A program made the translations under genes and the position numbers. DNA of 64,000 bases from assembly GCA_902794895.1 (NCBI GenBank), contig CADBIY010000002.1, positions 13,660 through 77,659 on the forward strand, read 5' to 3'. Below the pieces are notes generated by a model. The model did not search any database. It was not told the DNA's origin and saw only the letters and a list, made by a program, of their open reading frames with translations. The DNA comes from Candidatus Avelusimicrobium vaccinum. Lineage in GTDB: Bacteria > Elusimicrobiota > Elusimicrobia > Elusimicrobiales > Elusimicrobiaceae. This document shows, one piece after another, positions 52,677 to 62,786 of this stretch. The number at the start of each line of letters is the position of its first letter. Positions within the stretch are counted from its first letter, which is position 1.

Positions 52677-52747
52677 TCATTGCTTTTGGAATCTTTCCGC
52701 TTGCTTTGTTACATAAGGTGAGATCCTTAAGTCAAGTTCAGGATGAC
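52677..52747. repeat. double-hairpin palindromic repeat, copy 3 (left arm decayed)
   Basis: The right arm 52720-52747 closely matches copy 1 (stem GATCCT.. over TTCAGGAT, followed by GACTTTAT in both). The left arm (52677-52694) keeps TTTTGGAATCT but has an internal deletion. It lies between the convergent 52059 pilin and holA. Confidence 0.65.
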
Positions 52748-52791
52748 TTTATAGACGGTTCAGGGGGACTGTTTATTATCAAGTCCTTCGC

Positions 52792-53790
52792 TTACCTAAA
52801 TAGCATCATCAAAATGCCTTTTAGTAGGATTTTCGGGTCGCTTGTTTGGGAAGATTTAAAGGCCGCGTCCGCGTCAATAATTTTGTTCAGGGCGGCTAAA
52901 AATTGTTTTTGACTGGGGAAATTGCGTGCCTGCCCCACCAGACGGCTCTCCCATGGAAACAACCCCGCCGCACGCAAAATTTCCGCCGGAGCCAACCCGG
53001 CCTCGCTCATGCGTTTAATGCGGGCCATTTTCAAAATGGGATACGTCATTTTGGAAAGCACCGCCACCGGTTCTTCGTCGTCGTCTAACAACTTATCCAC
53101 CAATTGAACGGCTTTATTTTTATTGCACGCCAAAATAGCATTGGCCAGTTCAAAAGGGTTTTCTTCTTTACTAAAACCAATACAGTCAAGCACGTCTTCC
53201 TTGGTAATGGTTTTGTCTTCGCGCTCTAATGTATACAGGTATAGTTTTTCAATTTCGTTTTCCAACGCCGCCAGTTCACTCCCCACACTTTCGCACAGTA
53301 AATCGACAGCATCAAAATTTCCGTTCAGCCCGCGGTCCTTCATTTTACCGCGTACCCAAAGCGCCAACTCTTCCCGTTTGAGTTCGTCAAAATTAACCAC
53401 GCAGCCGCATGAGGCCGTGAGGGTTTTATCGGTCTTTAATTTTTTAGAATCGTTATGGGTTAAAACTAAAGTAGTAGTTTCCAACGGATTTTCCACATAG
53501 CGCACCAAGGCTTCTTTCGGTTCTTTGCGCAGTTTCTCTATTCCGGTCAGCACAATCAGGCGCATATTGGAAAATACCGGGGCCGTATTAGCCATGGCAA
53601 GCACTTCGCCCAAATCGGCCTTATCGGCCTGGTCTTGAAAAAAGTTAAAATCGTCCGGTTGCAGAATCTCCTTAATTTTGGCAATTACTAAATTTTTGCG
53701 GTAAACATCTTCTCCCGTCAATAAATAAACGGGGGACACGTTCCCTTTGGCAAGTGTTTCATTCAGTTTTTCCGCGGTGAGTTTTGCCAT
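52792..53790 (-). CDS. holA: DNA polymerase III delta subunit
   Basis: Clamp-loader subunit that opens the beta clamp. YLLTGEDVYRKN is the typical HolA beginning, followed by an NFFQDQADKADL region; the C-terminal helical domain includes KMTYPILKMARIKRM. 332 residues. It is third in leuS-lptE-holA, an order shared with E. coli, with a 5-bp gap after lptE. Confidence 0.92.
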   Translation of the reverse strand: MAKLTAEKLNETLAKGNVSPVYLLTGEDVYRKNLVIAKIKEILQPDDFNFFQDQADKADLGEVLAMANTAPVFSNMRLIVLTGIEKLRKEPKEALVRYVENPLETTTLVLTHNDSKKLKTDKTLTASCGCVVNFDELKREELALWVRGKMKDRGLNGNFDAVDLLCESVGSELAALENEIEKLYLYTLEREDKTITKEDVLDCIGFSKEENPFELANAILACNKNKAVQLVDKLLDDDEEPVAVLSKMTYPILKMARIKRMSEAGLAPAEILRAAGLFPWESRLVGQARNFPSQKQFLAALNKIIDADAAFKSSQTSDPKILLKGILMMLFR

Positions 53791-53795
53791 AAAAA

Positions 53796-54377
53796 TTACT
53801 GCGTAATCGTGGTATATTCCGGATTGTTCATGACCTTCTTTTTATTTTCGCTCATGACAGAGCCAAATCCGTCTACCGTGCGTTTAACAATATCGCGCGA
53901 TAATTTTTCAAATACCACGTCGCGCGCTTGTACTTCGGTCATGCCGCCGGGCATGGTGGAAGCCGCATAAATTTGGGTACCTAAAAAGGCCGGCTCGCGC
54001 CAAACAGGGGTGTTATTTGTTTTATCCATCAACACCACATCTAACCAAATATCCATACGGTATACGGTTGGGATCAGTTGGCTATCGTATTGAATCGGCA
54101 CATTTAAGTAACGGGAAATCGTGGTAACTACTACACCTTCGGCCCCGTTATTTTCCGCTACAATTTGATAGGTCCCGTTGCGCAAAAATTCATCATACAG
54201 TTCATTATAAAACTTATCTTCCAACGCAAATACTTCCGTTTTATTGAGAATCGGCCGCACCGCTACTTTTTTAATATGTTGCGGCATAATTTGTGCTTGC
54301 GGACGATACATCGCCCCTTCGCTTGCACAGGCGGCAAGCGCACAGGCCATGCCGAATAGTAACCAGATTTTTTTCAT
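53796..54377 (-). CDS. lptE: LPS-assembly lipoprotein LptE-like
   Basis: A signal sequence with lipobox ALAAC (Cys at about residue 17) is followed by about 175 residues with KKVAVRPILNKTE (residues 35-50) and helix-rich ends. The LptE family is poorly conserved. The call rests on the lipobox, the KxVAV...N start of the fold and the gene order leuS-lptE-holA. LptE would plug LptD in the outer membrane. Confidence 0.8.
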   Translation of the reverse strand: MKKIWLLFGMACALAACASEGAMYRPQAQIMPQHIKKVAVRPILNKTEVFALEDKFYNELYDEFLRNGTYQIVAENNGAEGVVVTTISRYLNVPIQYDSQLIPTVYRMDIWLDVVLMDKTNNTPVWREPAFLGTQIYAASTMPGGMTEVQARDVVFEKLSRDIVKRTVDGFGSVMSENKKKVMNNPEYTTITQ

Positions 54378-54388
54378 AAGTTCCTCGC

Positions 54389-56902
54389 TTATTTTTTAGG
54401 TGCACCGACCAAACTAACCATACGGCCCGGCACCACAATGACCTTTTTAATTTCCATTCCCGTCAAACTGCGTTGCACTTTTTCGCTGGCCAGTGCGGCT
54501 TTTTCCAATTCTTCTTTCGTGGCATTGGCCGGCACGGAAATGCGGTCGCGCACTTTGCCGTTCACTTGCACGCCAATTTCAATTGTGTCTTCCTGCATTT
54601 TTTGCGGGTCTGCTTGAGGCCATGTTTGTTTGACTAAAAATTCTTCATGCCCCTTTTCCTGCCAAATTTCCTCGGTGATGTGCGGCGCAAACGGATGCAA
54701 AATTTTTAAGAAATCTTCAAATGTCTGTTTGTTCACTTGAGGAAGTTTGCTTAAATCATTAAACAACACCATCAGGGAAGAAATTGCTGTATTGAAATGA
54801 AATTCTTCAATATCTTGCCCTACTTTGGCAACTGTTTTATGTTTTAAAATCTCGCTTTTTTGCGGATCTTTTTCATCCGTTAAAACCACATTTTGGCTCC
54901 AACCGTAGACGCGTTTTAAGAAACGGTTAATCCCTTCTATGCCTTTCATGTCCCACGGTTTGCTGGCTTCAAACGGGCCCATAAACATTTCATACATGCG
55001 AAAAGCATCGGCCCCGTAATCACGCAAAATATCGTCCGGATTGATGACATTCTTTTTAGACTTACTCATCTTTTCTACCATGGAAGAAAGTTCTTCCCCG
55101 GTAGTTTTTAGATAAGCCTTACCGTCTTTAAAATCAATTTCGTCATAACTGCGGTAGTTACCCATTTTATCCCGGTACGAAAACGCCAAAATCATCCCTT
55201 GGTGGCGCAATTTTTTAAAAGGCTCCTTATGATGCACCATCCCCAAATCGTAAAGCACCCGGTGCCAGAAGCGCGCGTATAACAAGTGCAATACCGCGTG
55301 TTCCGCTCCGCCGATATAACAATCCACCGGGCCGTATGCTTTTTCAATTTCCGGTGCTACCAGTGCTTGATCGTTTTTGGGGTCCATATAGCGCAAATAA
55401 TACCAGCACGAACCGGCCCATTGGGGCATGGTATTTGTTTCGCGCTTAGCCGGACCGCCGCAATGCGGACAGGTGGTATTGACCCAATCGGTTACATTGG
55501 CTAGCGGAGATTCTCCCGTGCCGGACGGTTCAAATTTTTCTACTTCGGGCAACCGTAGCGGAAGTTCACTTTCCGGTAGCGGTACTACCCCACAGGTGGG
55601 ACAATGCACAATCGGGATCGGTTCGCCCCAATAGCGTTGCCGGGCAAACACCCAATCGCGCAATTTATACGTTGTTTTGGCGTTACCGCAATGATGCTCT
55701 TCCAACCACTTAATCATAGCGGCTTTAGATTCTTTAACGTGAAGTCCGTTTAAAAATCCGGAATTGACGAGTTCCCCGTCTCCGGTAAACGCTTCTTGCT
55801 CAACGCCCTGTTCGCTTTTAATTACTTCAATAATTTCCAATCCGAATTTTTTGGCAAACGCATAGTCACGCTCGTCATGTGCGGGAACAGCCATAATGGC
55901 GCCTGTTCCATACCCCATCAGTACATAATCACTAGTCCAAACCGGGATTTTTTTACCGTTTAACGGGTTAATCGCATAAGCCCCGGTAAATACACCGGTT
56001 TTTTCTTTATTAAGTTCCCCGCGTTCCAAATCGCTTTTGGTGGCGGCCTGTTTTTGGTAAGCGGCTACCGCCGATTTTTGTTCGGGCGTAACAATTTTAT
56101 TTAAAATAGGATGTTCGGGAGAAACCACCATGTACGTGGCCCCAAAAAGTGTGTCGGGCCGGGTGGTAAATACGGTTAAGGTTTCGTCATGCCCGTCTAA
56201 TTTAAAAAGCACATTGGCGCCGTTGGATTTACCAATCCAGTTTTTTTGCATGGTTAGCGTGCTTTCCGGCCAATCGAGTTCATCCAATCCTTCTAATAAT
56301 TTTTCCGCATAGTCCGTAATTTTTAAAATCCATTGGCGAAGGGCTTTGCGTTCAATGGTACTGCCGCAGCGCTCACATTTTCCGTTAAAAACCTCTTCGT
56401 TGGCCAACCCTGTTTTACACGAAGGGCACCAATTGATCGGTACCGTAGATTCGTACGCAAGGCCTTTTTTAAACAGTTGTAAAAAAATCCATTGGGTCCA
56501 TTTATAATAGTTAGGATCGGTAGTATCTACCTCACGGTCCCAATCATACGCTAAACCCAGCGATTTAATTTGACGTCTAAAATTATCAATATTTTTTTGC
56601 GTGGTAATGCGCGGGTGTACCCCGGTCGCAATCGCATAGTTTTCCGCAGGCAAACCAAACGCATCCCAACCCATGGGGTGCAATACATCGAAACCGTTCA
56701 TCCGTTTATAACGCACCAAAATATCCGACGCAGTATATCCTTCCGGATGACCGACGTGAAGCCCCGCTCCGGACGGATACGGGAACATATCTAAGCAATA
56801 AAATTTTTTATTGCCGGGCATTTTAGGGCTGGAAAAAAGTTTTGCTTCTTCCCAGCGGGCTTGCTGCTTTTTATCAATTTGCGGAAAAGTGTCATTACTC
56901 AT
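54389..56902 (-). CDS. leuS: leucyl-tRNA synthetase
   Basis: 837 residues with [18 protein letters not shown] (HIGH), a zinc-binding region with [13 protein letters not shown], the editing domain around residues 230-430 and KMSKSKKN. It is normal in length. A TAAAAT box at 56911-56916 on the minus strand is 8 nt from the start and no ribosome site is seen, so the transcript may be leaderless. First of leuS-lptE-holA. Confidence 0.97.
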   Translation of the reverse strand: MSNDTFPQIDKKQQARWEEAKLFSSPKMPGNKKFYCLDMFPYPSGAGLHVGHPEGYTASDILVRYKRMNGFDVLHPMGWDAFGLPAENYAIATGVHPRITTQKNIDNFRRQIKSLGLAYDWDREVDTTDPNYYKWTQWIFLQLFKKGLAYESTVPINWCPSCKTGLANEEVFNGKCERCGSTIERKALRQWILKITDYAEKLLEGLDELDWPESTLTMQKNWIGKSNGANVLFKLDGHDETLTVFTTRPDTLFGATYMVVSPEHPILNKIVTPEQKSAVAAYQKQAATKSDLERGELNKEKTGVFTGAYAINPLNGKKIPVWTSDYVLMGYGTGAIMAVPAHDERDYAFAKKFGLEIIEVIKSEQGVEQEAFTGDGELVNSGFLNGLHVKESKAAMIKWLEEHHCGNAKTTYKLRDWVFARQRYWGEPIPIVHCPTCGVVPLPESELPLRLPEVEKFEPSGTGESPLANVTDWVNTTCPHCGGPAKRETNTMPQWAGSCWYYLRYMDPKNDQALVAPEIEKAYGPVDCYIGGAEHAVLHLLYARFWHRVLYDLGMVHHKEPFKKLRHQGMILAFSYRDKMGNYRSYDEIDFKDGKAYLKTTGEELSSMVEKMSKSKKNVINPDDILRDYGADAFRMYEMFMGPFEASKPWDMKGIEGINRFLKRVYGWSQNVVLTDEKDPQKSEILKHKTVAKVGQDIEEFHFNTAISSLMVLFNDLSKLPQVNKQTFEDFLKILHPFAPHITEEIWQEKGHEEFLVKQTWPQADPQKMQEDTIEIGVQVNGKVRDRISVPANATKEELEKAALASEKVQRSLTGMEIKKVIVVPGRMVSLVGAPKK

Positions 56903-56974
56903 ATACTTTTATTTTAACATTTTACAGAATAAAAACGAGATTTTTACATATTCTCTAAAAGAACAAACTATTGA

Positions 56975-57862
56975 TTACCCCCGGGGGTGATATTTTTTGT
57001 GTTTATTTTTAAGGTCAGTTACATCTAAATGCGTATAGATTTGCGTAGTCGTTAAATTGGCGTGGCCCAGCATTTCCTGCAAACTGCGCAGGTCCGCCCC
57101 GCCCTGTAAGAGGTGGCTGGCAAACGTGTGGCGAAATAAATGCGGATGAAGCGGCTGGCGGATGTTGGCTTTTCGTCCTAAATCGGCCAAATCTTTCCAA
57201 ACGGAAATACGGCTGATTTTTTTCCCGTTTTTATTTAAAAAAACTTCACTGCCGACTTCTTTGCCTAAAAAATGCGCTTTGCGCAAGGCCAAGTATTGCT
57301 CTAATTTTTCGCAGGCCTCTTTGTGAATAGGCACAAAACGCTGTTTGCCCCCCTTTCCAAAGGCAAGTACCCAGCCTTGCTCGGTATCCACATTTTCCAA
57401 ACGCAAATTGATCAGTTCGCTCACGCGCAATCCCGCCGCATATAAAAGTTCCACAATCGTTACCGTACGTTTTTCAGCCAATGTTTTAGCCGGATAATTT
57501 AACAACCGGTCCATTTCTTCGCGCGTGAGTTGCGTGGGAATTTTGCGCGCCAACTTGGGCGATTTTAAAAACCGGGTAGGGTCTTCGGTAATCTTTTCTT
57601 CAATGAGTAAGAATTTATAGAAGCACTTAATGGCTTCCATTTTGCGAAATACGCTGGCCGGCTCTAATCCTTCAATACGGCGTAACTGATAGTTATACTG
57701 GTCCAATAATTGCGGAGTCGCTTTTTCGGCGGTGGTTTCGTGCGCGGCGCAGTACTCCAAAAAGGAGGCGACATCACTGCCATAAGCCATCACGGTATTT
57801 TTGGATAGTTGCCGTTCAAATGTTAGATGATTTTCAAAATCTTCGCGCAAAAGTTCATCCAT
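56975..57862 (-). CDS. xerC: tyrosine recombinase XerC/XerD
   Basis: Site-specific recombinase resolving chromosome dimers at dif. An N-terminal SAM-like domain (about 1-95) is followed by the catalytic domain, with Arg in YAAGLRVSELINL, HLFRHTFASHLL (HxxR), LGHANLTTTQIY (H/W and the Tyr nucleophile in YTHLD). 295 residues. The start at 57862 is 7 nt after a TATAAT and lacks a ribosome site. Being single here, XerC or XerD cannot be told apart. Confidence 0.92.
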   Translation of the reverse strand: MDELLREDFENHLTFERQLSKNTVMAYGSDVASFLEYCAAHETTAEKATPQLLDQYNYQLRRIEGLEPASVFRKMEAIKCFYKFLLIEEKITEDPTRFLKSPKLARKIPTQLTREEMDRLLNYPAKTLAEKRTVTIVELLYAAGLRVSELINLRLENVDTEQGWVLAFGKGGKQRFVPIHKEACEKLEQYLALRKAHFLGKEVGSEVFLNKNGKKISRISVWKDLADLGRKANIRQPLHPHLFRHTFASHLLQGGADLRSLQEMLGHANLTTTQIYTHLDVTDLKNKHKKYHPRG

Positions 57863-57869
57863 ATGGTTT

Positions 57870-57875
57870 ATTATA
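57870..57875 (-). promoter_or_regulatory. -10 box of xerC, leaderless start predicted
   Basis: TATAAT on the minus strand is followed by 7 nt and the ATG at 57862; TTGTCC lies 18 bp upstream as a possible -35. Confidence 0.6.
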
Positions 57876-57947
57876 CTTTAATTTATTTTTACTGGACAAA
57901 AACCTACTTTTTGCTATAATGAGAATGTAAACACGATAGGATACTAC

Positions 57948-58445
57948 ATGATACATTTAAAAGGTTTTACTCTTATTGAACTATTGGCGGTTATACTTAT
58001 TATTGGTATTTTGGCAGCGATGGCAATTCCTGCTTATGAAAATGCAGTCGCCAAAACGCGCCTCACACAAACATTAACAGCCGTCAAAAGCATTGTGGAT
58101 GCGGAAAACCGTTATTTTCTACAAGACGGAGAATATACGGACGACCCCACTAGTTTAGATATTTCATTTCCCATGAATCAAACACAAACGCAGTTTGTGC
58201 TTTCTCATGGGTATTGTGATTTTTCGCTCATTCACGATACAGTGCCGCGCGCCAAATGCGTGTTGGACTCTCCCTATATCGAACTGCACCACTATCTCAA
58301 TCAAAGCAGGCTGGATTGCTACACGTCTAGTGAGGACAACTTTAAAGGAGATTTTGCCTGCCAGGAATTAACCGCCGAAGAACAACCATATGATTCTTCT
58401 GCTACCAATCATATATTTTCAGCCCATATTCATGCGGCAGAATAA
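57948..58445 (+). CDS. type IV pilin / pseudopilin
   Basis: A 6-residue leader (MIHLKG) precedes FTLIELLAVILIIGILAAMA. The head has six Cys (YCDFS, KCVLDS, DCYTS, ACQEL) and the protein has 165 residues. The promoter is TATAAT about 30 nt upstream, with an AGGA site. Divergent from xerC, and convergent with recA across a shared terminator. Confidence 0.88.
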   Translation: MIHLKGFTLIELLAVILIIGILAAMAIPAYENAVAKTRLTQTLTAVKSIVDAENRYFLQDGEYTDDPTSLDISFPMNQTQTQFVLSHGYCDFSLIHDTVPRAKCVLDSPYIELHHYLNQSRLDCYTSSEDNFKGDFACQELTAEEQPYDSSATNHIFSAHIHAAE

Positions 58446-58460
58446 CCACAAAGATGGCTC

Positions 58461-58493
58461 CAAAAAAAGCGGACTTTTCAGTCCGCCTTTTTG
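58461..58493. terminator. bidirectional terminator between pilin 57948 and recA
   Basis: GCGGACT and AGTCCGC pair across 4 nt, followed by CTTTTTG; AAAAAAA lies on the other side for recA. Confidence 0.85.
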
Positions 58494-58507
58494 TCTGTTT
58501 CTATAAA

Positions 58508-59524
58508 TTACTTCTTGGTTGTTTTTTTATCCGCCGGAGTTTCCGCTTCCACAGGTTTTCCGTCATAGTGATGACCGAGATATTTTACATACAATTTATC
58601 TTCAATTTCGGCCGCCAATTCCGGATTGTCTTTTAAATACTGGCGCGCATTTTCGGCTCCTTGGCCCAGTTTTTCGTCGCCATAGAGGAACCAACTGCCG
58701 CTTTTTTCCAAAATGCCGGATTCTACCCCTTTATCTAAAATACATGCTTCGCGCGAAATTCCCTGGCCCAAAATCATGGTAAATTCGGCTTGACGGTAAG
58801 GCGGGGCCACTTTGTTTTTCGTCACTTTCGCACGTACCCGCGTACCGATTACTTCATCGCCTTTTTTCAAATTTTCAATGCGGCGCACATCAATACGCAC
58901 GGATGCATAAAATTTAAGAGCCAACCCACCGGGGGTTGTTTCCGGGTTGCCAAACATCACGCCGATTTTTTGACGCAACTGGTTAATAAAAATGATGCTT
59001 GTTTTGGTTTTATTGAGTAAACTGGTCAGTTTGCGTAAAGCCTGGCTCATAAGCCGGGCTTGTAAACCCACGTGGGAATCCCCCATTTCTCCTTCAATTT
59101 CGGCTTGTGGCACCAGGGCAGCCACCGAATCCACTACAATTAAGTCAATCGCTCCCGAACGAACGAGTTTTTCGGCAATTTCCAACGCCTGTTCGCCGGA
59201 ATCCGGCTGGGAAACGAGCAGTTCATCTACATTTACCCCTAAATTGGCTGCATAAACCGGATCCAATGCGTGTTCAGCATCAATAAAAGCCACTGTTCCG
59301 CCCATTTTTTGCGTTTGCGCGGCTACGTGCAATGATAACGTCGTTTTACCGCCGGCTTCCGGCCCGTAAATTTCAATCACACGTCCGCGGGGAAGCCCAC
59401 CCACACCTAATGCTAAATCCAATGACAGGGCGCCCGTGGGGATTGCCTCTACTTTTTGCACCGAACCACTGCCGAGTTTGCAAATGGCTTCTTTACCAAA
59501 TGCTTTTTGTTTATTTGCGTCCAT
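58508..59524 (-). CDS. recA: recombinase RecA
   Basis: 338 residues with Walker [33 protein letters not shown] (catalytic Glu and L1 loop), [18 protein letters not shown] (L2), and an acidic/basic C-terminal tail. A GGAGGAAATT site 20 bp after the clpC stop supports the start. It is co-transcribed with clpC, with a shared terminator at 58461. Confidence 0.97.
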   Translation of the reverse strand: MDANKQKAFGKEAICKLGSGSVQKVEAIPTGALSLDLALGVGGLPRGRVIEIYGPEAGGKTTLSLHVAAQTQKMGGTVAFIDAEHALDPVYAANLGVNVDELLVSQPDSGEQALEIAEKLVRSGAIDLIVVDSVAALVPQAEIEGEMGDSHVGLQARLMSQALRKLTSLLNKTKTSIIFINQLRQKIGVMFGNPETTPGGLALKFYASVRIDVRRIENLKKGDEVIGTRVRAKVTKNKVAPPYRQAEFTMILGQGISREACILDKGVESGILEKSGSWFLYGDEKLGQGAENARQYLKDNPELAAEIEDKLYVKYLGHHYDGKPVEAETPADKKTTKK

Positions 59525-59544
59525 AAATTTCCTCCAATAAAATA

Positions 59545-62070
59545 TTAAACTTGCGCCGGTTCCTTAGCGCCAATGCCCGAAAAAGTTAATTTTTCTGTTT
59601 CTTTATTTAAATCCACTTTAATTTTGGTTCCGGCTTCGTAGTGATTCCTAAGCATACTTTCAGCCAAAGGATCCTCTAGTTCGCGTTGCAGCGTACGCAA
59701 GAGCGGGCGTGCCCCGAATTTTGCATCAAATCCTTTTTCTATTAAAAAGTCTTTCGCCGCGTCCGTCAATTCCAGGGAAAGTTCTTTTTCGGCCAACTTG
59801 TCATCCACTTCTGCCAAGGATAAGTCCAAAATTTGGCGGATATGTTCTTTGCTAAGTGCGTGGAACACTACAATTTCATCAATACGGTTAATAAATTCCG
59901 GATTAAAGGTCTTTTTAACCTCTTCCATCACGTTTTGACGCATATCCTTATACTCTTCTTCTTCTGACTGTTTAGCGGCAAAACCCAATTGGTTTCCCTT
60001 GTTGGTAATTTCCCGGGCACCCACGTTAGAAGTCATAATCACCACACAGTTTTTGAAACTTACTTTATGACCTAAATTATCCGACAGGGCTCCTTCGTCC
60101 AACACCTGTAATAAAATGTTGTAAATATCCGGGTGGGCTTTTTCCAATTCATCCAACACGACTACGCTATACGGACGCCGGCGGACCGCTTCGGTTAGTT
60201 GCCCCCCTTCTTCGTAACCTACATATCCGGGCGGCGCGCCGATTAAGCGCGAAACAGCAAATTTCTCCATATATTCCGACATATCCAACCGGATCATCGC
60301 ATCTTCATCCCCAAATAGAAACATGGCTAAACTTTTCGCTAGTTCCGTTTTACCAACGCCGGTAGGTCCTAAGAACAAAAATCCACCTATCGGACGGTTT
60401 GGATTTCCTAATCCGGTCCGGTTACGCCGAATGGCTTGTGAAACTACCCGCACCGCATCCTCTTGCCCGATAATTCGCTCATGGAGGAGTTTTTCCATAT
60501 GCAAAATTTTATCGGTTTCGCTTTGGGTGAGCCGGGTAACCGGAATTCCCGTCCATTTAGAAGCCACTAACGCAATATCTTCTTCCGTCACTTCCGGAAT
60601 ATGTTTGGCGCGCTCTTCCTGCCATTTTTGTTTTTGCGCATCAATAAATTCTTTAAGACGGTTTTCCGTATCTTTGGCGGCAGCCGCTTTTTCAAATTCT
60701 TTCTTAGCCAGGAAATCTTCTTTTTCTTGAACGGCTTGGTTATATTCGGCTTGTTTTTGCTTAATTTCTGCCGGGAGCACTGCATTTTTCAACCGTGCCC
60801 GGGCACCGGCTTCATCAAATAAATCCAATGCTTTATCCGGCAAAGCACGGTCCGTAATATAACGGTCCGCAATGGTGGCTGCTGCGCGGATCGCCCCATC
60901 CGTATACGTTACTTTATGATGTTGTTCATATTTACCGCGCACCCCTTTTAAAATGGTGATTGTTTGTTCCACATCCGGCGGATCGGTAACCACCGGTTGG
61001 AAACGGCGCTCCAAGGCAGTATCCGCTTCAATATATTTACGGTATTCGTCAAACGTCGTCGCCCCGATACATTGTACTTCCCCCCGGGCAAGCGCCGGCT
61101 TTAACATATTGGAAGCATCAATAGAGCCTTCCGCAGCCCCTGCACCGATAATAGTGTGCAGTTCATCAATAAAAATAATGGCATCTTGCGAAGCCGCCAT
61201 TTCATCAATAATATTCTTAAGCCGCTGTTCAAATTCTCCCCGGTATTTGGTACCGGCAATCACAGAAGCCATATCTAGCGCCAAAAGCCGCTTTCCGGAT
61301 AACACATCCGAAATTTCTCCGCGGGCAATTTTTTGGGCAAGCCCTTCTACAATAGCCGTTTTACCAACGCCGGGCTCCCCAATCAGTACCGGGTTGTTTT
61401 TGGTACGTCGTGCCAAAATTTGCACCACCCGTTCAATTTCTTCTTCGCGCCCGATAACCGGGTCCAGTTTATGTTGGGCCGCGAGTTTGGTTAAATCGCG
61501 GGTATATTCATCCAGCGTCGGGGTTTTACTTTTTTTGCTGGTTTCGGGTGTTTTTTCCGGCTTTGTAAATGCGGGATTTAAATTGATTTCCGTATTTTCT
61601 GGCAAGCCGGTTTCTTTTAAATCATCTTCATCGGCATCTCCCAAAAAATTCAGCACCGTATCGCGGACCATGTCTAAATTAAGCCCTAAATTTTCCAAAA
61701 TTTTACTAGCCATGCCTTCTTCTTCATGCACCAAGCCCAGCAAAATATGCTCCGTACCGATATGTTCGGTACCAAGCATTTGGGATTCTTCTACGGAAAA
61801 TTCCAATACTTTTTTGGCGCGTGGTGTAAACGGAATTTCGCCTAGTAGCATGATGGTATCGCCAATACCCACCATTTTTTCAATTTCCTGGCGCACTTTG
61901 CGGAACGAAACGCCCAGTTGCGTTAAAATTTTGTGAGAAACCGTGCCATCAATAGCACTGAGTCCCAATAAAATATGTTCCGTACCAACGTAATCGTGAT
62001 TTAAACGTTTTGCTTCTTCCTGCGCAATCAAAATAATTTTTTGCGCATTTTCGGTAAATCTTTTAGCCAT
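59545..62070 (-). CDS. clpC: AAA+ protease ATPase ClpC
   Basis: The start at 62070 ([13 protein letters not shown]) is the family start; the longer frame is AT-rich promoter DNA. Two N-terminal Clp repeats (1-150) are followed by AAA module 1 (GEPGVGKTA), a UVR middle motif ([14 protein letters not shown]), and AAA module 2 (GPTGVGKTE). 841 residues. A TATAAT box sits at 62107-62112 on the minus strand. ClpC unfolds substrates for ClpP. Confidence 0.96.
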   Translation of the reverse strand: MAKRFTENAQKIILIAQEEAKRLNHDYVGTEHILLGLSAIDGTVSHKILTQLGVSFRKVRQEIEKMVGIGDTIMLLGEIPFTPRAKKVLEFSVEESQMLGTEHIGTEHILLGLVHEEEGMASKILENLGLNLDMVRDTVLNFLGDADEDDLKETGLPENTEINLNPAFTKPEKTPETSKKSKTPTLDEYTRDLTKLAAQHKLDPVIGREEEIERVVQILARRTKNNPVLIGEPGVGKTAIVEGLAQKIARGEISDVLSGKRLLALDMASVIAGTKYRGEFEQRLKNIIDEMAASQDAIIFIDELHTIIGAGAAEGSIDASNMLKPALARGEVQCIGATTFDEYRKYIEADTALERRFQPVVTDPPDVEQTITILKGVRGKYEQHHKVTYTDGAIRAAATIADRYITDRALPDKALDLFDEAGARARLKNAVLPAEIKQKQAEYNQAVQEKEDFLAKKEFEKAAAAKDTENRLKEFIDAQKQKWQEERAKHIPEVTEEDIALVASKWTGIPVTRLTQSETDKILHMEKLLHERIIGQEDAVRVVSQAIRRNRTGLGNPNRPIGGFLFLGPTGVGKTELAKSLAMFLFGDEDAMIRLDMSEYMEKFAVSRLIGAPPGYVGYEEGGQLTEAVRRRPYSVVVLDELEKAHPDIYNILLQVLDEGALSDNLGHKVSFKNCVVIMTSNVGAREITNKGNQLGFAAKQSEEEEYKDMRQNVMEEVKKTFNPEFINRIDEIVVFHALSKEHIRQILDLSLAEVDDKLAEKELSLELTDAAKDFLIEKGFDAKFGARPLLRTLQRELEDPLAESMLRNHYEAGTKIKVDLNKETEKLTFSGIGAKEPAQV

Positions 62071-62135
62071 AAAAATCCAAAAACCCCTTAATAAACGATT
62101 ACCTCCATTATATAAAAATAACACCCGTTTGAGTG

Positions 62136-62149
62136 GCCTATGCATAGGC
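62136..62149. promoter_or_regulatory. 14-bp perfect palindrome between clpC and kdsC
   Basis: GCCTATGCATAGGC lies 25 bp upstream of the clpC -10 box and 25 bp upstream of the kdsC -10 box. Its placement in a divergent promoter region is typical for a dimeric regulator site. No match to CIRCE is seen. Confidence 0.4.
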
Positions 62150-62173
62150 ACGTACACGCAGAAAGGTTTTTGG

Positions 62174-62179
62174 TATAAT
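62174..62179 (+). promoter_or_regulatory. -10 box of kdsC, leaderless start predicted
   Basis: TATAAT is followed by 7 nt (ACTATAT) and the ATG at 62187; no ribosome site is present. Confidence 0.6.
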
Positions 62180-62186
62180 ACTATAT

Positions 62187-62783
62187 ATGGAAAACGCAAA
62201 ACAACGAGCCCAAAAAATTAAGGCCATTTTAACAGATGTAGACGGCATTTTAACCGATGGAAAAGTTAATTTCTTCCTCACGCAAGAAGGTAAAATAGAT
62301 GAATTTAAATCTTTTCATACACAGGACGGTGTAGCCGCGCTTTTGTGCCGCAAAGCCGGCCTTATTTTAGGAATTATTACCGGCCGCCGACACCCTACTA
62401 CCGTCAGACGCGCGGAAATTTTGGGATATACCTATATGTATCAAGGTTTTCTCACCAAACTGGGGCCATTAAACGATATTTTAAAACGTGAAAATTTAAC
62501 CGCTGAAGAAGTTGCTTATATCGGCGACGATATTACCGATTTACCGTTACTGAAACAAGTGGGTTTTGCCGCGACGGTAGCCGATGCTGTACCTTCGGTC
62601 AAGGCCGCTGCGCATTATATTACCCAACGTAAAGGTGGGCAAGGGGCTTACCGCGAAATTATTGATTTTATTTTAGATGCTCAGGGTAAATTAACTCCGC
62701 TTACGGAAAATATGGCCGGGGGCTGGAATTTTGAAAGCAAACCCGAAATGAAAATTGTAACTTCTCAGGAAGGGCTGGCGTAA
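62187..62783 (+). CDS. kdsC: 3-deoxy-D-manno-octulosonate 8-phosphate phosphatase (KdsC-like HAD)
   Basis: HAD-family phosphatase in Kdo synthesis for LPS. LTDVDGILTDG is the nucleophile Asp motif. SFHTQDGVA, IITGRRHPTTVRRA and YIGDDITDLPLL (motifs 2-4) match KdsC. 198 residues, with an extended C-terminal tail of about 25 residues. First of kdsC-tmk-holB, with spacing of 3 bp to tmk. Confidence 0.9.
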   Translation: MENAKQRAQKIKAILTDVDGILTDGKVNFFLTQEGKIDEFKSFHTQDGVAALLCRKAGLILGIITGRRHPTTVRRAEILGYTYMYQGFLTKLGPLNDILKRENLTAEEVAYIGDDITDLPLLKQVGFAATVADAVPSVKAAAHYITQRKGGQGAYREIIDFILDAQGKLTPLTENMAGGWNFESKPEMKIVTSQEGLA

Positions 62784-62786
62784 CGC

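Noticed and set aside
56890-57000. A dif site next to xerC
   Set aside because: No 28-bp dif-like sequence with 11-bp arms and 6-bp spacer could be seen; the CCCCCGGGGG near 56980 is the 3' end of xerC.
60953-61936. A 327-codon frame on the plus strand within clpC
   Set aside because: It is Ser-rich antisense to a well-conserved ClpC frame, a typical shadow.
62136-62149. CIRCE or CtsR operator at clpC
   Set aside because: The palindrome does not match TTAGCACTC-N9-GAGTGCTAA or the AGGTCAAA-type CtsR repeat.
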